Below are positions 27,512 to 36,450 of a stretch of DNA of 38,765 bases, in pieces (position 1 is the stretch's first letter; each line of letters opens with the position of its first letter). Made by a program: the position numbers and the translations under genes. The DNA comes from Stenoxybacter acetivorans DSM 19021 (GTDB lineage Bacteria; Pseudomonadota; Gammaproteobacteria; Burkholderiales; Neisseriaceae), in assembly GCF_000745895.1 (NCBI RefSeq), contig NZ_JQKE01000024.1, positions 1 to 38,765 on the forward strand, given 5' to 3'. Below the pieces are notes generated by a model that worked only from the letters and a program-made list of their open reading frames with translations, did not search any database and was not told the DNA's origin.

Positions 27512-28243
27512 TCAATAAGGCAGACTGCGTGCGCGGTGTATGGCTTCTTTAATTTGGCGTATGGCTTCAGGTAATCCGAGAAAAACGGCTTGTGCAATAA
27601 TGGCATGCCCGATGTTTAATTCTTGAATCGCCAAAATTTTGGCAATGGGTGCAACGTTGTGGATATTTAACCCATGTCCTGCATTGACCGTTAAGCCCAA
27701 TTCGGCGGCAAAATGAGCGGCTTCCTCAATGCGTAATAACCGGCGGGCGCGATCGGCAGGTGCAGCCGCATCGGCATACGCGCCGGTATGCAGTTCAATC
27801 ACGGGCGCGCCAACTTCACGGGCTGCCTGAATTTGCGCTTCATCGGCATCAATAAATAAAGAAACACGTATGCCCGCATCGCTCAGTATGCGGGTGAATT
27901 CAGCGATTTTGCTTTGCTGCGCCAAGACATCTAAGCCGCCTTCGGTGGTGATTTCCTGCCGTTTTTCAGGCACCAAACACACATCTTGTGGGTTTACGTT
28001 TAAGGCGTTTTCCAGCATTTCTTCGGTGAGTGCCATTTCCAGATTCATGCGTGTTTTTAAAGCGGCGCGAATGGCAAAAACATCTGCGTCTTTGATGTGG
28101 CGGCGGTCTTCGCGCAAATGCAGTGTAATTAAATCTGCACCGTGGGTTTCTGCCAGTAAAGCGGCTTCCAGCGGGCTGGGGTAAACCGTACCCCGTGCAT
28201 TCCGCAAAGTAGCAATGTGGTCGATATTAACGCCTAATAACAT
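27512..28243 (-). CDS. pdxJ: Pyridoxine 5'-phosphate synthase
   Basis: PdxJ condenses 1-deoxy-xylulose 5-phosphate with 3-amino-2-oxopropyl phosphate to form pyridoxine 5'-phosphate. The ATG at 28243 follows AAGGA and gives 243 residues, the same as E. coli. Conserved segments are [57 protein letters not shown] and VNAGHGLN. The catalytic Glu/His set is intact. The frame is open upstream to 28345 and would overlap the clc gene, so the longer start is unlikely. It lies 52 bases after the clc stop on the same strand. Confidence 0.96.
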   Translation of the reverse strand: MLLGVNIDHIATLRNARGTVYPSPLEAALLAETHGADLITLHLREDRRHIKDADVFAIRAALKTRMNLEMALTEEMLENALNVNPQDVCLVPEKRQEITTEGGLDVLAQQSKIAEFTRILSDAGIRVSLFIDADEAQIQAAREVGAPVIELHTGAYADAAAPADRARRLLRIEEAAHFAAELGLTVNAGHGLNIHNVAPIAKILAIQELNIGHAIIAQAVFLGLPEAIRQIKEAIHRARSLPY

Positions 28244-28295
28244 GATGATGTCCTTGGGTATAAAATATTTAAAAAAAATGTTTTCAGGCAGCTGT

Positions 28296-29669
28296 TTATT
28301 TGTCGGCGGCTTCTTGTACACGTTGCCGAAAACGTTCTGCCGCAAAATGGTAAAACGGTTTCGGGCTGATTTGACGGGAAACCACCGATGCGAGCAGACC
28401 TGCCAACAATAACCAAAACAATAATGATTGACTGCCTGTCATTTCCATAACCACCACGCCGGAGGTTAAGGGTGCTTGAGTGGCGGCCGCTAAAAATGCG
28501 GTCATGCACAGCAATACCAAAACATTACTGCCGGTAACCAAATCAGCAATTTGGCTGATTTGCACGCCGATTAATGCACCTGTGGTTAATGCCGGTGTAA
28601 AAATACCGCCCGGAATGCCCGCCCAGTAAGACAATACGGTTGCCAGCCATTTGGCTGTTGCCATGCCCGGTAAAACAGTGGTTTCGCCTTGTAAAGCGGC
28701 GGTTGCCAAATTGTAGCCTGTGCCATAGGTGCTGCCTTGGGTAAGCGTTCCTAAGACGGCGAGCATCAAACCGAGCACACCGGCAAGCCAAATGGGGTGA
28801 TTACGCACCCAACCACGCCACTGAACCGGTGTTACCCAGGCGACACCTTTAGACAAGAATAGTGCGAATAAACCGCCGCTCACGCCGCAGATAACACTGC
28901 ACAGCAACACCCATTGAAACATGTTTTTCGTAAACGCACTGCCGAAAAAGTGAGAGAAATAGGGATTATTGCCGTCAATGGCAACCACGATTAAACCGGT
29001 TGTTAAAACACCGATGAAAATTTGTCTGTCCCAACGCAGAGTTACACCGCGCCCCAATTCTTCAATGGCGAAAATAACGCCTGCCAGTGGTGCATTAAAC
29101 GCCGCTGCCAAGCCACCCGCTGCACCCGCTGCCAATAAATCGTTTTCCTGTAAGCCCTTAAATGCCAGATTGTGCCGTTTGCACCACGCACCCCAAGCCG
29201 ACATGACTGCTGCACCCACTTGAACCGACGGCCCTTCACGTCCAACCGAAGCACCAACCAATATTGCCAAAAAAGTAAACGGAATTTTTAAAATGGTTTC
29301 ACCGAAGCGTACCAAGCGGGTTTTTTGTGTACCGTAAGGCAAGGAGAGACAGGCAATCACTTGAGGAATGCCGCTGCCTGAAGTGTGGGGCGCAAATCGG
29401 CGGGTGAACCAGACAATCAGCATCAAACCAAGCGGTAAAACAATCCATGCGAGCAAAGGGGTGTTTTTTGCCCAATGCGCATTTTGTTCCAAAGCCCAAT
29501 CAGCCATTCGTGCAAAGAGTAAAGATACGGTTGCTACCAGCATTGCACCAATTAACAAAAATACCAAGGCAATGGTTTTTCGTGAAAAACGGCGGGTTTG
29601 GCGTATTTTTCGTTCAAGCAGCCGACCGATTTGATGACAAAAATTTGTCCATGTATTTAATATATTCAT
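28296..29669 (-). CDS. clcA: ClC-family chloride channel/antiporter
   Basis: The protein probably exchanges Cl- and H+ across the inner membrane. It has 457 residues from the ATG at 29669, which overlaps the upstream TauE-like stop as ATGA, so translation is probably coupled. The three ClC selectivity motifs are present: [19 protein letters not shown] (with the gating glutamate) and [12 protein letters not shown]. The second proton-path glutamate is retained in FAIEELGRG. That combination is typical of antiporters rather than pure channels. About ten membrane helices are visible. Confidence 0.93.
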   Translation of the reverse strand: MNILNTWTNFCHQIGRLLERKIRQTRRFSRKTIALVFLLIGAMLVATVSLLFARMADWALEQNAHWAKNTPLLAWIVLPLGLMLIVWFTRRFAPHTSGSGIPQVIACLSLPYGTQKTRLVRFGETILKIPFTFLAILVGASVGREGPSVQVGAAVMSAWGAWCKRHNLAFKGLQENDLLAAGAAGGLAAAFNAPLAGVIFAIEELGRGVTLRWDRQIFIGVLTTGLIVVAIDGNNPYFSHFFGSAFTKNMFQWVLLCSVICGVSGGLFALFLSKGVAWVTPVQWRGWVRNHPIWLAGVLGLMLAVLGTLTQGSTYGTGYNLATAALQGETTVLPGMATAKWLATVLSYWAGIPGGIFTPALTTGALIGVQISQIADLVTGSNVLVLLCMTAFLAAATQAPLTSGVVVMEMTGSQSLLFWLLLAGLLASVVSRQISPKPFYHFAAERFRQRVQEAADK

Positions 29670-30475
29670 TGAGTCAGCCACTCATACAACATGGCTGAGG
29701 CAATGGCAAACAAAAGGCTGCCAAAGACCCTTTTCAGTTTGTCGGGCGGCAGGCGGTGTGCTGCACGTACACCCAAAGGAGCGAACCATACGGTGGTTGC
29801 CGCCAGCACCACAGCGGCGGGCAGATACCAGAAACCAAAGCTGCCGTTGGGTAAGCCTGGGGCTGACCAACCGGAAATCAAAAAGCTGATTGAACCGGAA
29901 ATGGCAACCGACCAACCCAAAGCCGCTGATGTGCCGACTGCTTCATGAATCGGTATGTTGCAGTAGAGCATAAACGGCACGGTAAGCGAGCTGCCGCCAA
30001 TGCCAATCCAGCTGGAAATTGTGCCGAATAAACTGCCTGCCGTGCTTAAACCGGCTTTATCGGGCAGCCGGCGCGTTGCTTTGGGTTTGAAATTAAGCAA
30101 AATTTGTACAGACATCGTATAAATAAACAATATAAAAAACAGCAGCAAAGCGTTGCCGGGAATAAATCGTGCTGCCACAGAACCGAAAACAGTACCGATA
30201 ACCATCATGGGTGCCATGTAACGAACAACATGCCAATTAACGGCTTGATTGCGGTAATGTGCCATCATGCTGGAAAAAGAAGTGAACACCATCACCGCAA
30301 ATGATGTGCCAATAGCCAGGTGCTGTGAGTGTGCTGTTTCAATGCCTTGTATTTTTAAAGTCCACAGCACAATCGGCACCACCAACATGCCGCCGCCGAC
30401 GCCGAGCAAGCCTGCCAGAAAGCCGGCGCAAGAACCAACGGCAATCAAAGCCAAAATAATGTGCCAATCCAGCAT
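29666..30475 (-). CDS. TauE/SafE-family sulfite/anion exporter
   Basis: Members export sulfite, sulfoacetate or related anions, but the substrate here cannot be read from sequence. The 269 residues form about eight hydrophobic helices. They have the family's two half-repeats, each with a glycine-rich entry: GFLAGLLGVGGGMLVVPIVL (about 18-37) and GTISSWIGIGGSSLTVPFML (about 150-169). It shares a four-base ATGA overlap with the following clc gene. Pairing of the two transporters suggests common anion or pH handling, which is inference. Confidence 0.9.
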   Translation of the reverse strand: MLDWHIILALIAVGSCAGFLAGLLGVGGGMLVVPIVLWTLKIQGIETAHSQHLAIGTSFAVMVFTSFSSMMAHYRNQAVNWHVVRYMAPMMVIGTVFGSVAARFIPGNALLLFFILFIYTMSVQILLNFKPKATRRLPDKAGLSTAGSLFGTISSWIGIGGSSLTVPFMLYCNIPIHEAVGTSAALGWSVAISGSISFLISGWSAPGLPNGSFGFWYLPAAVVLAATTVWFAPLGVRAAHRLPPDKLKRVFGSLLFAIASAMLYEWLTQ

Positions 30476-30511
30476 GGTGTTTTTCCTGTGATTTTTTGTC
30501 AGTGCTTGTAT

Positions 30512-30523
30512 TTCAGGCAGCCT
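30512..30523 (-). repeat. DNA uptake sequence
   Basis: A perfect reverse-strand AGGCTGCCTGAA within TTCAGGCAGCCTGAA, between the TauE-like gene and the exonuclease gene. Confidence 0.85.
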
Positions 30524-30574
30524 GAAAATAAATTATTTCACGTTTATGATTTGTTTTAATCAACATCAATAATA

Positions 30575-31990
30575 TCAAGACAATACCGTGATGCCGTCTT
30601 TTTGGTTTAATCGTTTTTTCCATAATTTTGGCAAGGCTTCATGAAAATACCACTGATTATTGCCCAAATCCAATGCGGCAGCGGCACTGTGCAGTTGTGT
30701 TTGTTCTTTGCTGAAGGGATTGTATTCCATTGTAGTGATTTCATGGGCAGTTCCCCAATTGTGTACAGGTAAAAAAGGCGCGTGTTTTAATACCCGCTGA
30801 TTGTGCTGTGCTGTTTGGTCTGCATTGCGGCAACGGCCATTGCACAAACGGGCTGCCTGAAGCGGGCAGGGCGCAGATGCACCGATGCTGATGTCCAATA
30901 TATCCAGTATTGCCGGGCAGACAGCATATTCACGCGCCCATTCACGCAGGGCTGCTTTGGCGGGTTTGGGGTGTGCAAACAAGCCGTAAGGGCGTTGTTT
31001 TAAAATGCCGTTTTTGGGCAGGGCGTAGATTTGTGCGCGCAGCTGCCCGTGGTGATTGGGTACAAACCGTATCGAATACCAAACACTGTCGATGCGGTTG
31101 TCTGCTGCCGATAAAGCGTTAATTTGATGTTGTGCCGATAATTGATATGCGTGTAACACATTTAAAGCCGGAAAAAATTCGATGTTTTGAATCTTTGAGA
31201 TATTTTTCTCGGTATTTTTTTTCTGTAGTAAAACAGATATTTCACTGAATGCTTTTTCGTGTATATGCACGGCGGGCAGCTGCTGATCGGCGGTTGCCCA
31301 CACGCTGAAACCGGCGGTATCGGGTAAATTGTAAACATGGCGGCGTATGTTTTCAGAAACAAACGCAGGCAATGGTGTGGGTTTTATCAGTTGCCGAAAT
31401 TGCGCCTGCCAATGTTCAACACCGTGCGCTGTCAAACTGATGTTTAAAAAACGGCTCAGTACACGAACATCTGCCCAAGCCCTGTGCCTGTCTTCAGCTT
31501 CATTGCTTAAATGAAACCGTTCGATGATGCTGTCTAAACTGTGTTTGTGTTCGTGCGGATAGAGTTTGCGCGACAATTGAACCGTGCAAAGCGTGGGTGC
31601 GGCAAAAGGCAGTTGGGCGCGGGCAAATTCGTTGCGCAGGAAAGTGTAGTCAAAACGGCTATTGTGCGCCGCAATAATATGCCCTTGTAAATAAGGCAAA
31701 ATATCTGCTGCTATTTGAGAAAAAGTGGGTGCGCCTGCAACCATTTCATTGCTGATGCCCGTTAAGCGTGTGATAAACGGGCTGATGTCTTGCTCGGGAT
31801 TAATCAGCGATTGCCACCGTTCAATTTTGCCGCCTGAAAAACACAAGACAGCGATTTCAGTGATGCGGTCATTTTCAAAATGTCCGCCCGTGGTTTCCAA
31901 ATCCACAATCACCACAGGCAGCGGCAATTTAGCGATGGCTTGTGCCAAAGGCGCAAGCCATGCTTCATCAGACAGGTTTTCAAATTGCAT
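30575..31990 (-). CDS. DnaQ-like 3'-5' exonuclease with Cho/UvrC-like C-terminal region
   Basis: The N-terminal 180 residues are a DEDDh exonuclease: D30/E32 in IVDLETTGG, D114 in HNSRFDYTFL, and H169/D174 in HRAWADVRVL. It resembles the epsilon proofreading subunit but is not the stand-alone DnaQ. The C-terminal half matches the layout of DnaQ-Cho fusions. A GIY-YIG-like start LPDTAGFSVWATADQQLPAV is followed by PYGLFAHPKPAKAALREWA and a Cys cluster (APCPLQAARLCNGRC). The GIY and YVGK residues are lost, so the nuclease half is probably inactive. The ATG at 31990 shares a base with the mpl stop (TGATG), so the two genes are coupled. Confidence 0.85.
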   Translation of the reverse strand: MQFENLSDEAWLAPLAQAIAKLPLPVVIVDLETTGGHFENDRITEIAVLCFSGGKIERWQSLINPEQDISPFITRLTGISNEMVAGAPTFSQIAADILPYLQGHIIAAHNSRFDYTFLRNEFARAQLPFAAPTLCTVQLSRKLYPHEHKHSLDSIIERFHLSNEAEDRHRAWADVRVLSRFLNISLTAHGVEHWQAQFRQLIKPTPLPAFVSENIRRHVYNLPDTAGFSVWATADQQLPAVHIHEKAFSEISVLLQKKNTEKNISKIQNIEFFPALNVLHAYQLSAQHQINALSAADNRIDSVWYSIRFVPNHHGQLRAQIYALPKNGILKQRPYGLFAHPKPAKAALREWAREYAVCPAILDILDISIGASAPCPLQAARLCNGRCRNADQTAQHNQRVLKHAPFLPVHNWGTAHEITTMEYNPFSKEQTQLHSAAAALDLGNNQWYFHEALPKLWKKRLNQKDGITVLS

Positions 31991-33402
31991 CACACCGCCT
32001 TTTGGCTGATTTGATGCAAAAGAATGTCGTGAATGCCGTTAAAGCCGCCGTTACTCATCACCAAAATATGATCGCCTGCTTTGGCTTCGGTAACAATGGC
32101 GGCAACAAAATCATCAAAATTTTTATCGACATAAAGTTTACCGCTCAGTGCGTTTAAGGCTGCCTGAACGTCCCAGTCCACGCCGCCGGTATAGCAAAAT
32201 ATGTGGTCTGCCTCTGCCAAACTTGTGGGCAATGCCGCTTTCATGGCACCCATTTTCATGGTATTGGAGCGCGGTTCTAATACCGCCAAAATCCGCGCAC
32301 TGCCTACTTTTCGGCGCAGGCCGTCTATGGTCGTTGCAATGGCAGTGGGATGATGGGCAAAATCATCGTAAACGGTAATGTCGTTGATTTCACCTTTGAT
32401 TTCCATGCGCCGCTTCACGTTTTGAAAGCGTGCCAAAGCAGAGCAGGCTGCCTGAACCGATACGCCGACGTGTTGAACCGCCGCAATCACTGCCAGTGCG
32501 TTCATGCGATTGTGTTCGCCCAACAGCGTCCACTCAACTTGTCCCAGTGTTTTTCCTTGAAAACGCACTGAAAATCCGCCGTTTTCGTTTACTTGACCGA
32601 TTGACCAGCCGTCATCGCAGCCAAAATTTGCCAGCGGTGTCCAGCAGCCCTGTGCCAATACTGCGTCCAAGGCGGGTGATTGGCAATTGCGCACCAGTAA
32701 GCCTTCGCTCGGAATGGTGCGCACCAAATGATGAAATTGGGTTTGAATGGCGGCTAAATCAGCAAAAATATCGGCGTGATCGTATTCCAGATTATTCAGA
32801 ATGCAGGTACGCGGACGATAATGGACGAATTTACTGCGCTTATCAAAAAAAGCAGTATCGTATTCGTCTGCTTCGATAACGAAAAAAGTGGGTTGTGTTG
32901 TCAGGCTGCCTGAAAGATGATTGTCGGATTGAATTTTGGGCGATTGCGGCAGGCGGGCGGAAACAGAGAAATTTTGCGGCAAACCGCCAATCAGAAACCC
33001 CGTAGCCAATCCTGAGTCTGCCAATACCCAAGCGAGCATACTTGCGGTGGTGGTTTTGCCGTGTGTTCCCGCCACAGCCAATACCCAATGATGACGCAAC
33101 ACATTTTCAGCCAGCCATTGCGGTCCTGAAACATAGGGTAAACCGCGGTTTAAAATGGCTTCTACGATTGGTAAGCCACGCCGAGCTACATTGCCGATAA
33201 CATAAATATCCGCTTTGTACTGGTCTAATTGTTCGGCATCAAATCCCTCCGCCACGTCCACACCCAATTGTGCCAGTTGGGTACTCATCGGCGGGTACAT
33301 TTTGGCATCGCAACCGCTTACGGTAAAACCGGCTTCTTTGGCAATTGCGGCAAGACCGCCCATAAATGTGCCGCCAATACCAATGATGTGAATGTGTTTC
33401 AT
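31990..33402 (-). CDS. mpl: UDP-MurNAc:L-Ala-gamma-D-Glu-meso-DAP ligase
   Basis: Mpl reattaches recycled tripeptide to UDP-MurNAc, saving cell-wall material. The 470 residues have the three Mur-ligase domains. They show N-terminal MKHIHIIGIGGTFMGGLAAIAKEAG, ATP-binding GTHGKTTTAS (about 112-121), FFVIEADEYDTAF, ILNNLEYDHADIF, and the C-terminal VYDDFAHHPTAI and LEPRSNTM. These separate it from MurC. Three perfect DUS copies lie inside the gene (32157, 32445, 32903), unusually many for one gene. A MITE-like element sits about 80 bases upstream of its start. Confidence 0.96.
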   Translation of the reverse strand: MKHIHIIGIGGTFMGGLAAIAKEAGFTVSGCDAKMYPPMSTQLAQLGVDVAEGFDAEQLDQYKADIYVIGNVARRGLPIVEAILNRGLPYVSGPQWLAENVLRHHWVLAVAGTHGKTTTASMLAWVLADSGLATGFLIGGLPQNFSVSARLPQSPKIQSDNHLSGSLTTQPTFFVIEADEYDTAFFDKRSKFVHYRPRTCILNNLEYDHADIFADLAAIQTQFHHLVRTIPSEGLLVRNCQSPALDAVLAQGCWTPLANFGCDDGWSIGQVNENGGFSVRFQGKTLGQVEWTLLGEHNRMNALAVIAAVQHVGVSVQAACSALARFQNVKRRMEIKGEINDITVYDDFAHHPTAIATTIDGLRRKVGSARILAVLEPRSNTMKMGAMKAALPTSLAEADHIFCYTGGVDWDVQAALNALSGKLYVDKNFDDFVAAIVTEAKAGDHILVMSNGGFNGIHDILLHQISQKAV

Positions 33403-33441
33403 AAGTGTATGAGGAAAGGAAAAGGTGAAAAATTATACAGG

Positions 33442-33459
33442 AAAAATGAGCTCATTTTT
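33442..33459. terminator. 18-bp perfect palindrome upstream of mpl
   Basis: AAAAATGAGCTCATTTTT can form a short hairpin flanked by A and T runs, the form of a bidirectional terminator. It lies only 40 bases before the mpl start, in the mpl leader, so it could also be an operator. Confidence 0.45.
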
Positions 33460-33481
33460 GATGCGGGAAAGCGGCGGGTTT

Positions 33482-33666
33482 TTAAGAACCCATGTTCAAA
33501 AAAATTCTTAATAAAATCATATGATGTCAAAAAACGGTTCAATCATCGCCCATTGGCTATCTGTCAAATCACTCGGGTACATAAAAGGATTACCTACTAT
33601 CTTGGTTTATCTGCTAATTATACGCCATATGATTTTATTAAGAATTTTTTGAATATTGGTTCTTAA
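33482..33666. mobile_element. MITE-like element with about 42-bp inverted repeats
   Basis: The left arm 33482-33523 (TTAAGAACCCATGTTC...) and the right arm 33626-33666 are inverted copies of each other, differing at about three positions. They enclose about 102 bases with no transposase. The arms share TTCTTAATAAAATCATATG. A third, shorter arm (33673-33689, TTAGAACCTATGTTCAA on the minus strand) follows six bases later, as if another element end lay there. It does not match the Correia element ends I know. No clear target duplication was found. Confidence 0.7.
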
Positions 33667-33812
33667 ATATTATTGAACATAGGTTCTAAAATCATGGTCA
33701 TTTGTTTTTTCAAAAACCATGTGAGCGGCAATGGGTTTGTTCATTATTCCAATTTTTATTGCTGCATTTCATTCGATAAAATTTAATAGCCAATTGATTT
33801 ATTTGTTGTTGT

Positions 33813-34556
33813 TCAATTTGTATCGGAATGGCGTCTTTGTCGGAAAAAGTGTTGTAGCAAAGCCATGCTTTCGTCTGCCAAAATGCTGCTTTTTACAGCA
33901 GTATGATGATTTAAAAGCGGATAATTAAACAAATTACACACGCTGCCTGCCGCGCCGGTTTTCGGCTCTGCGGCGGCAAAAATTAAGCGGTGAATGCGGG
34001 CGTTCAAAATAGCTCCTGCACACATGGCGCAAGGTTCTAAGGTAACATAAAGATCACAATTATCCAGGCGGTAATTATTTAAAGTAATACCCGCTTCAGT
34101 CAGTGCTTGCATTTCTGCGTGGCGGCTGATATTGCAATGGCTGACGCACTGATTAAATGCGGCTGAGATAAGTTCACCCTGACGCACAACCACCGCACCC
34201 ACAGGCACTTCGCCGTTTTCTGCCGCTTGCCGAGCTTGTGCCAACGCTTGTTGCATCCAATACGCCATTTCCGCTTCGGGTGGAAAAACCGCCACGGGCG
34301 GGTGCTTTTTGACCACATTGAGCCAGTTTGCTTTTTCTGCTGAATTTAAACTGTTTAACTGGCGGTTTTCCGCCAGACACACCAACTGCCATAATGTGCT
34401 GTTGGTAATGCTCAGCCCCTGCTTTTTCAATAACAGAAATGCCGTTACCGCACCGATTTTCTGTAGGCAAGCAAGGGAAGTAATGCCCAGATTTGCCAAT
34501 GCCTCATGGGTTTTCGGCGCAAGAGGCGGGGTGCTGAGTTTTGTGTGTGCTGTCAT
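33813..34556 (-). CDS. tadA: tRNA-specific adenosine deaminase, with N-terminal TfoX-like domain
   Basis: TadA converts A34 to inosine in tRNA-Arg(ACG). The deaminase domain (about 95-245) has H146/E148 in SRHAEMQAL and the zinc cysteines C176/C179 in LEPCAMCAGAI. The protein has 247 residues, about 80 more than E. coli TadA. The extra N-terminal part (LSTPPLAPKTHEALANLGITSLACLQKIGAVTAFLLLK) looks like a TfoX C-terminal helix-hairpin domain. Such fusions are known in Neisseria. It starts directly after the stop of the CopD-like gene, so the two are in one operon. Confidence 0.93.
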   Translation of the reverse strand: MTAHTKLSTPPLAPKTHEALANLGITSLACLQKIGAVTAFLLLKKQGLSITNSTLWQLVCLAENRQLNSLNSAEKANWLNVVKKHPPVAVFPPEAEMAYWMQQALAQARQAAENGEVPVGAVVVRQGELISAAFNQCVSHCNISRHAEMQALTEAGITLNNYRLDNCDLYVTLEPCAMCAGAILNARIHRLIFAAAEPKTGAAGSVCNLFNYPLLNHHTAVKSSILADESMALLQHFFRQRRHSDTN

Positions 34557-35012
34557 TTAGGATAAACCGCCGTAGCGCAGGCTGACTCCCATGTATAACA
34601 TCAACACCCCAATCAGCGTAACGCCATAAACATGCCATGCCATGTCGGGCAGACGGTTTGGTGTTAGTTTTGGTAGCACCCGCAGACGAGCGTCCAGAGC
34701 CAAACCCACGGTGAGCAGCAATAAAATCAATTTTGCACTAACAGCGCGTTCCATTCCGCTGTCAAAATGAAACCAACGGGTTGGTGTAACGCCAAAATCG
34801 CTCGCCATCCACAACCCGCTGATGACCAGCAACACCAACGCCGGCATACCGATGGGTTCGTAGCGTTGTTCAAATTGCTGCAAAATTTGCGGATTGCGTT
34901 GTTTAAGCGCACGCGGCATAAATTGAATGGCCATAATTAAATGACCGCCCACCCAAATAGTTGCTGCCAATAAATGAATTAGCAGCAGCCATTGATGTAT
35001 TTGTGTGAACAT
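34557..35012 (-). CDS. CopD-family/DUF2269-like membrane protein
   Basis: The family contains four-helix membrane proteins, some linked to copper import and some of unknown role. From the ATG at 35012 there are 151 residues with four hydrophobic segments: LLLIHLLAATIWVGGHLIMAI, PALVLLVISGLWMAS, SAKLILLLLTVGLAL and HVYGVTLIGVLMLYMGVSL. A histidine in the first helix (IHLLAATIWVGGH) is typical of the family and could bind metal or heme. The longer frame to 35066 would overlap rraA and is unlikely. It lies between rraA and tadA in a compact minus-strand run. Confidence 0.8.
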   Translation of the reverse strand: MFTQIHQWLLLIHLLAATIWVGGHLIMAIQFMPRALKQRNPQILQQFEQRYEPIGMPALVLLVISGLWMASDFGVTPTRWFHFDSGMERAVSAKLILLLLTVGLALDARLRVLPKLTPNRLPDMAWHVYGVTLIGVLMLYMGVSLRYGGLS

Positions 35013-35028
35013 GGGAGTTCTCTGTGTT

Positions 35029-35541
35029 TTACGATTGGTTTGTGCTTGCATGAATGGGTTCGGCACTCACCAATACACCGTCTTCATCGCAATAAACCCA
35101 ATCGCCGCTTCGGAAAGTAACATTTCCGAAGTGAACGTTGCCGTCCAACACGCCCACGGCATCTTTTGCGCTTTTTTTCGGGTTAGTACCCAAGGCTTTG
35201 ATGCCGAAATCCATGGTATTGATTGCCGCGCTGTCTCGAATCACGCCGTTAATCACGATGCCTGCCCAGCCGTTTTTTCGTCCGGCTTCAGCCAACATAT
35301 CACCCACCAAAGCACTGAATCGTGAACCGGCACCGTCCACCACCAATACGTTGCCATTTCCGGGTGTATTTAAAATTTGTTTCACCAACCCGTTGTCTTG
35401 AAAACATTTTACGGTTCGCGCTTTGCCGCAGAAATGACGGCGGCAGCCATAAGAAAAAAACGGCAATTCACACGACGGCGTGTCAGGGGCGATGTCAATT
35501 AAATCGGCAGTGGTAAAATCGGGGTTTGTTGGCGTATTCAT
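35029..35541 (-). CDS. rraA: RraA family protein (RNase E regulator-like/HMG aldolase-like)
   Basis: RraA binds and inhibits RNase E in E. coli; relatives are 4-hydroxy-4-methyl-2-oxoglutarate/oxaloacetate aldolases. The 170 residues have the shared fold with TVKCFQDNGLVKQIL, VLVVDGAGSRFSALVGDMLAE and the substrate motif INGVIRDSAAI (G...RD). The Arg-Asp pair required by the aldolases is present, so either role is possible. The initial region DLIDIAPD resembles RraA. It is divergent from comF and lies 16 bases before the CopD-like start. Confidence 0.9.
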   Translation of the reverse strand: MNTPTNPDFTTADLIDIAPDTPSCELPFFSYGCRRHFCGKARTVKCFQDNGLVKQILNTPGNGNVLVVDGAGSRFSALVGDMLAEAGRKNGWAGIVINGVIRDSAAINTMDFGIKALGTNPKKSAKDAVGVLDGNVHFGNVTFRSGDWVYCDEDGVLVSAEPIHASTNQS

Positions 35542-35628
35542 GGCACTTTCCTCAGGATTGAAAAGGGGCTGAGTATTATCGCAAAAAATTTCAGGCAGCC
35601 TAAAAACTTTTTGGGCTGTGAGCGATGA

Positions 35629-36387
35629 ATGTATGGGATATTTCTAAAATTTTTCGGGAATTCATTTGAAGTGGTAAGAATAGCATCATTATGGGAAAAA
35701 GGATTGCACACGGTTTTGGGTAAACCCACGTGCGCGCTCTGTCAAGAATCAACTGATAAAACAGCGATTTGTGAAGATTGTTTGGCAGATGTCAATACTT
35801 TGTGGTTTGATGAGGAAACTGTCTGCAAGGGCTGTTTGCGGCACACAAGCGACGGGTTGCTTTGCGGGCATTGTCAGCAGCATTCACCGATAACGTGCGC
35901 CCAATTTGCTTCTTTTCAATATGATTATCCAGTGAAACAATTGCTTCACGCGTTCAAACATTTGCGTCAAATACATTTAAGCCGCGCGCTTTGCACCTTA
36001 ATGCTTCAAAACCCACCGATATGGCTGCCTGAAACTCCAATTGATGCAGTACTGGCAATGCCTTTAAGCCGTGAGCGATTGCTTGAACGCGGGTTTAATC
36101 AAAGCCGTTTTTTGGCACAGAGCATTGCCGATGTCTATGCTTTGCCGCTGTTAGATGACACCGCCGTATTGAGGCAGCACCGCGTACCGCAATCCACATT
36201 AAACGGCAAAGCGAGGCTCAATAACGTACGCGGTATTTTTCAGGCAGCCGCTGATGTTAAAAAAAGTCATTTGTTGTTAATTGACGATGTGATTACCACC
36301 GGTGCAACAGTCAATGAATTAAGCAAAACCCTAATAAAAGCGGGTGTCAAAGGAATTTGGGTGTGGGCATTGGCGCATCCGAAGTGA
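35629..36387 (+). CDS. comF: ComF-family phosphoribosyltransferase-like protein
   Basis: ComF proteins take part in DNA uptake during transformation; in Neisseriaceae this fits the dense DUS content. The 252 residues start with a zinc-finger-like region of CxxC pairs (CALC, CEDC, CKGC, CGHC at about 35-83). A PRTase domain follows with MPLSRERLLERGFNQSRFLA and the PRPP loop LLLIDDVITTGATVNEL. Three ATGs lie close together near 35625-35635 and none has a good ribosome-binding site. A perfect-core DUS encodes WLPETP inside the gene. Confidence 0.9.
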   Translation: MYGIFLKFFGNSFEVVRIASLWEKGLHTVLGKPTCALCQESTDKTAICEDCLADVNTLWFDEETVCKGCLRHTSDGLLCGHCQQHSPITCAQFASFQYDYPVKQLLHAFKHLRQIHLSRALCTLMLQNPPIWLPETPIDAVLAMPLSRERLLERGFNQSRFLAQSIADVYALPLLDDTAVLRQHRVPQSTLNGKARLNNVRGIFQAAADVKKSHLLLIDDVITTGATVNELSKTLIKAGVKGIWVWALAHPK

Positions 36388-36450
36388 AAAATTTTTGACC
36401 GTTGTGCCAATCCAACGGATAATATCGCCCAATCTAAGATACTGATTTAT

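Larger units (their letters stand above)
33403..33812. other. Intergenic region with a MITE-like element
   Basis: This 410-base gap between tadA and mpl holds an 18-bp perfect palindrome (33442-33459), the inverted-repeat element (33482-33666) and a third partial repeat arm (33673-33689). The remainder, 33690-33812, is AT-rich and unassigned. Confidence 0.7.

Noticed and set aside
33229-33666. 145-codon plus-strand ORF running from mpl into the MITE-like element
   Set aside because: The first part is antisense to mpl and the rest is the repeat element; it is a composite by chance.
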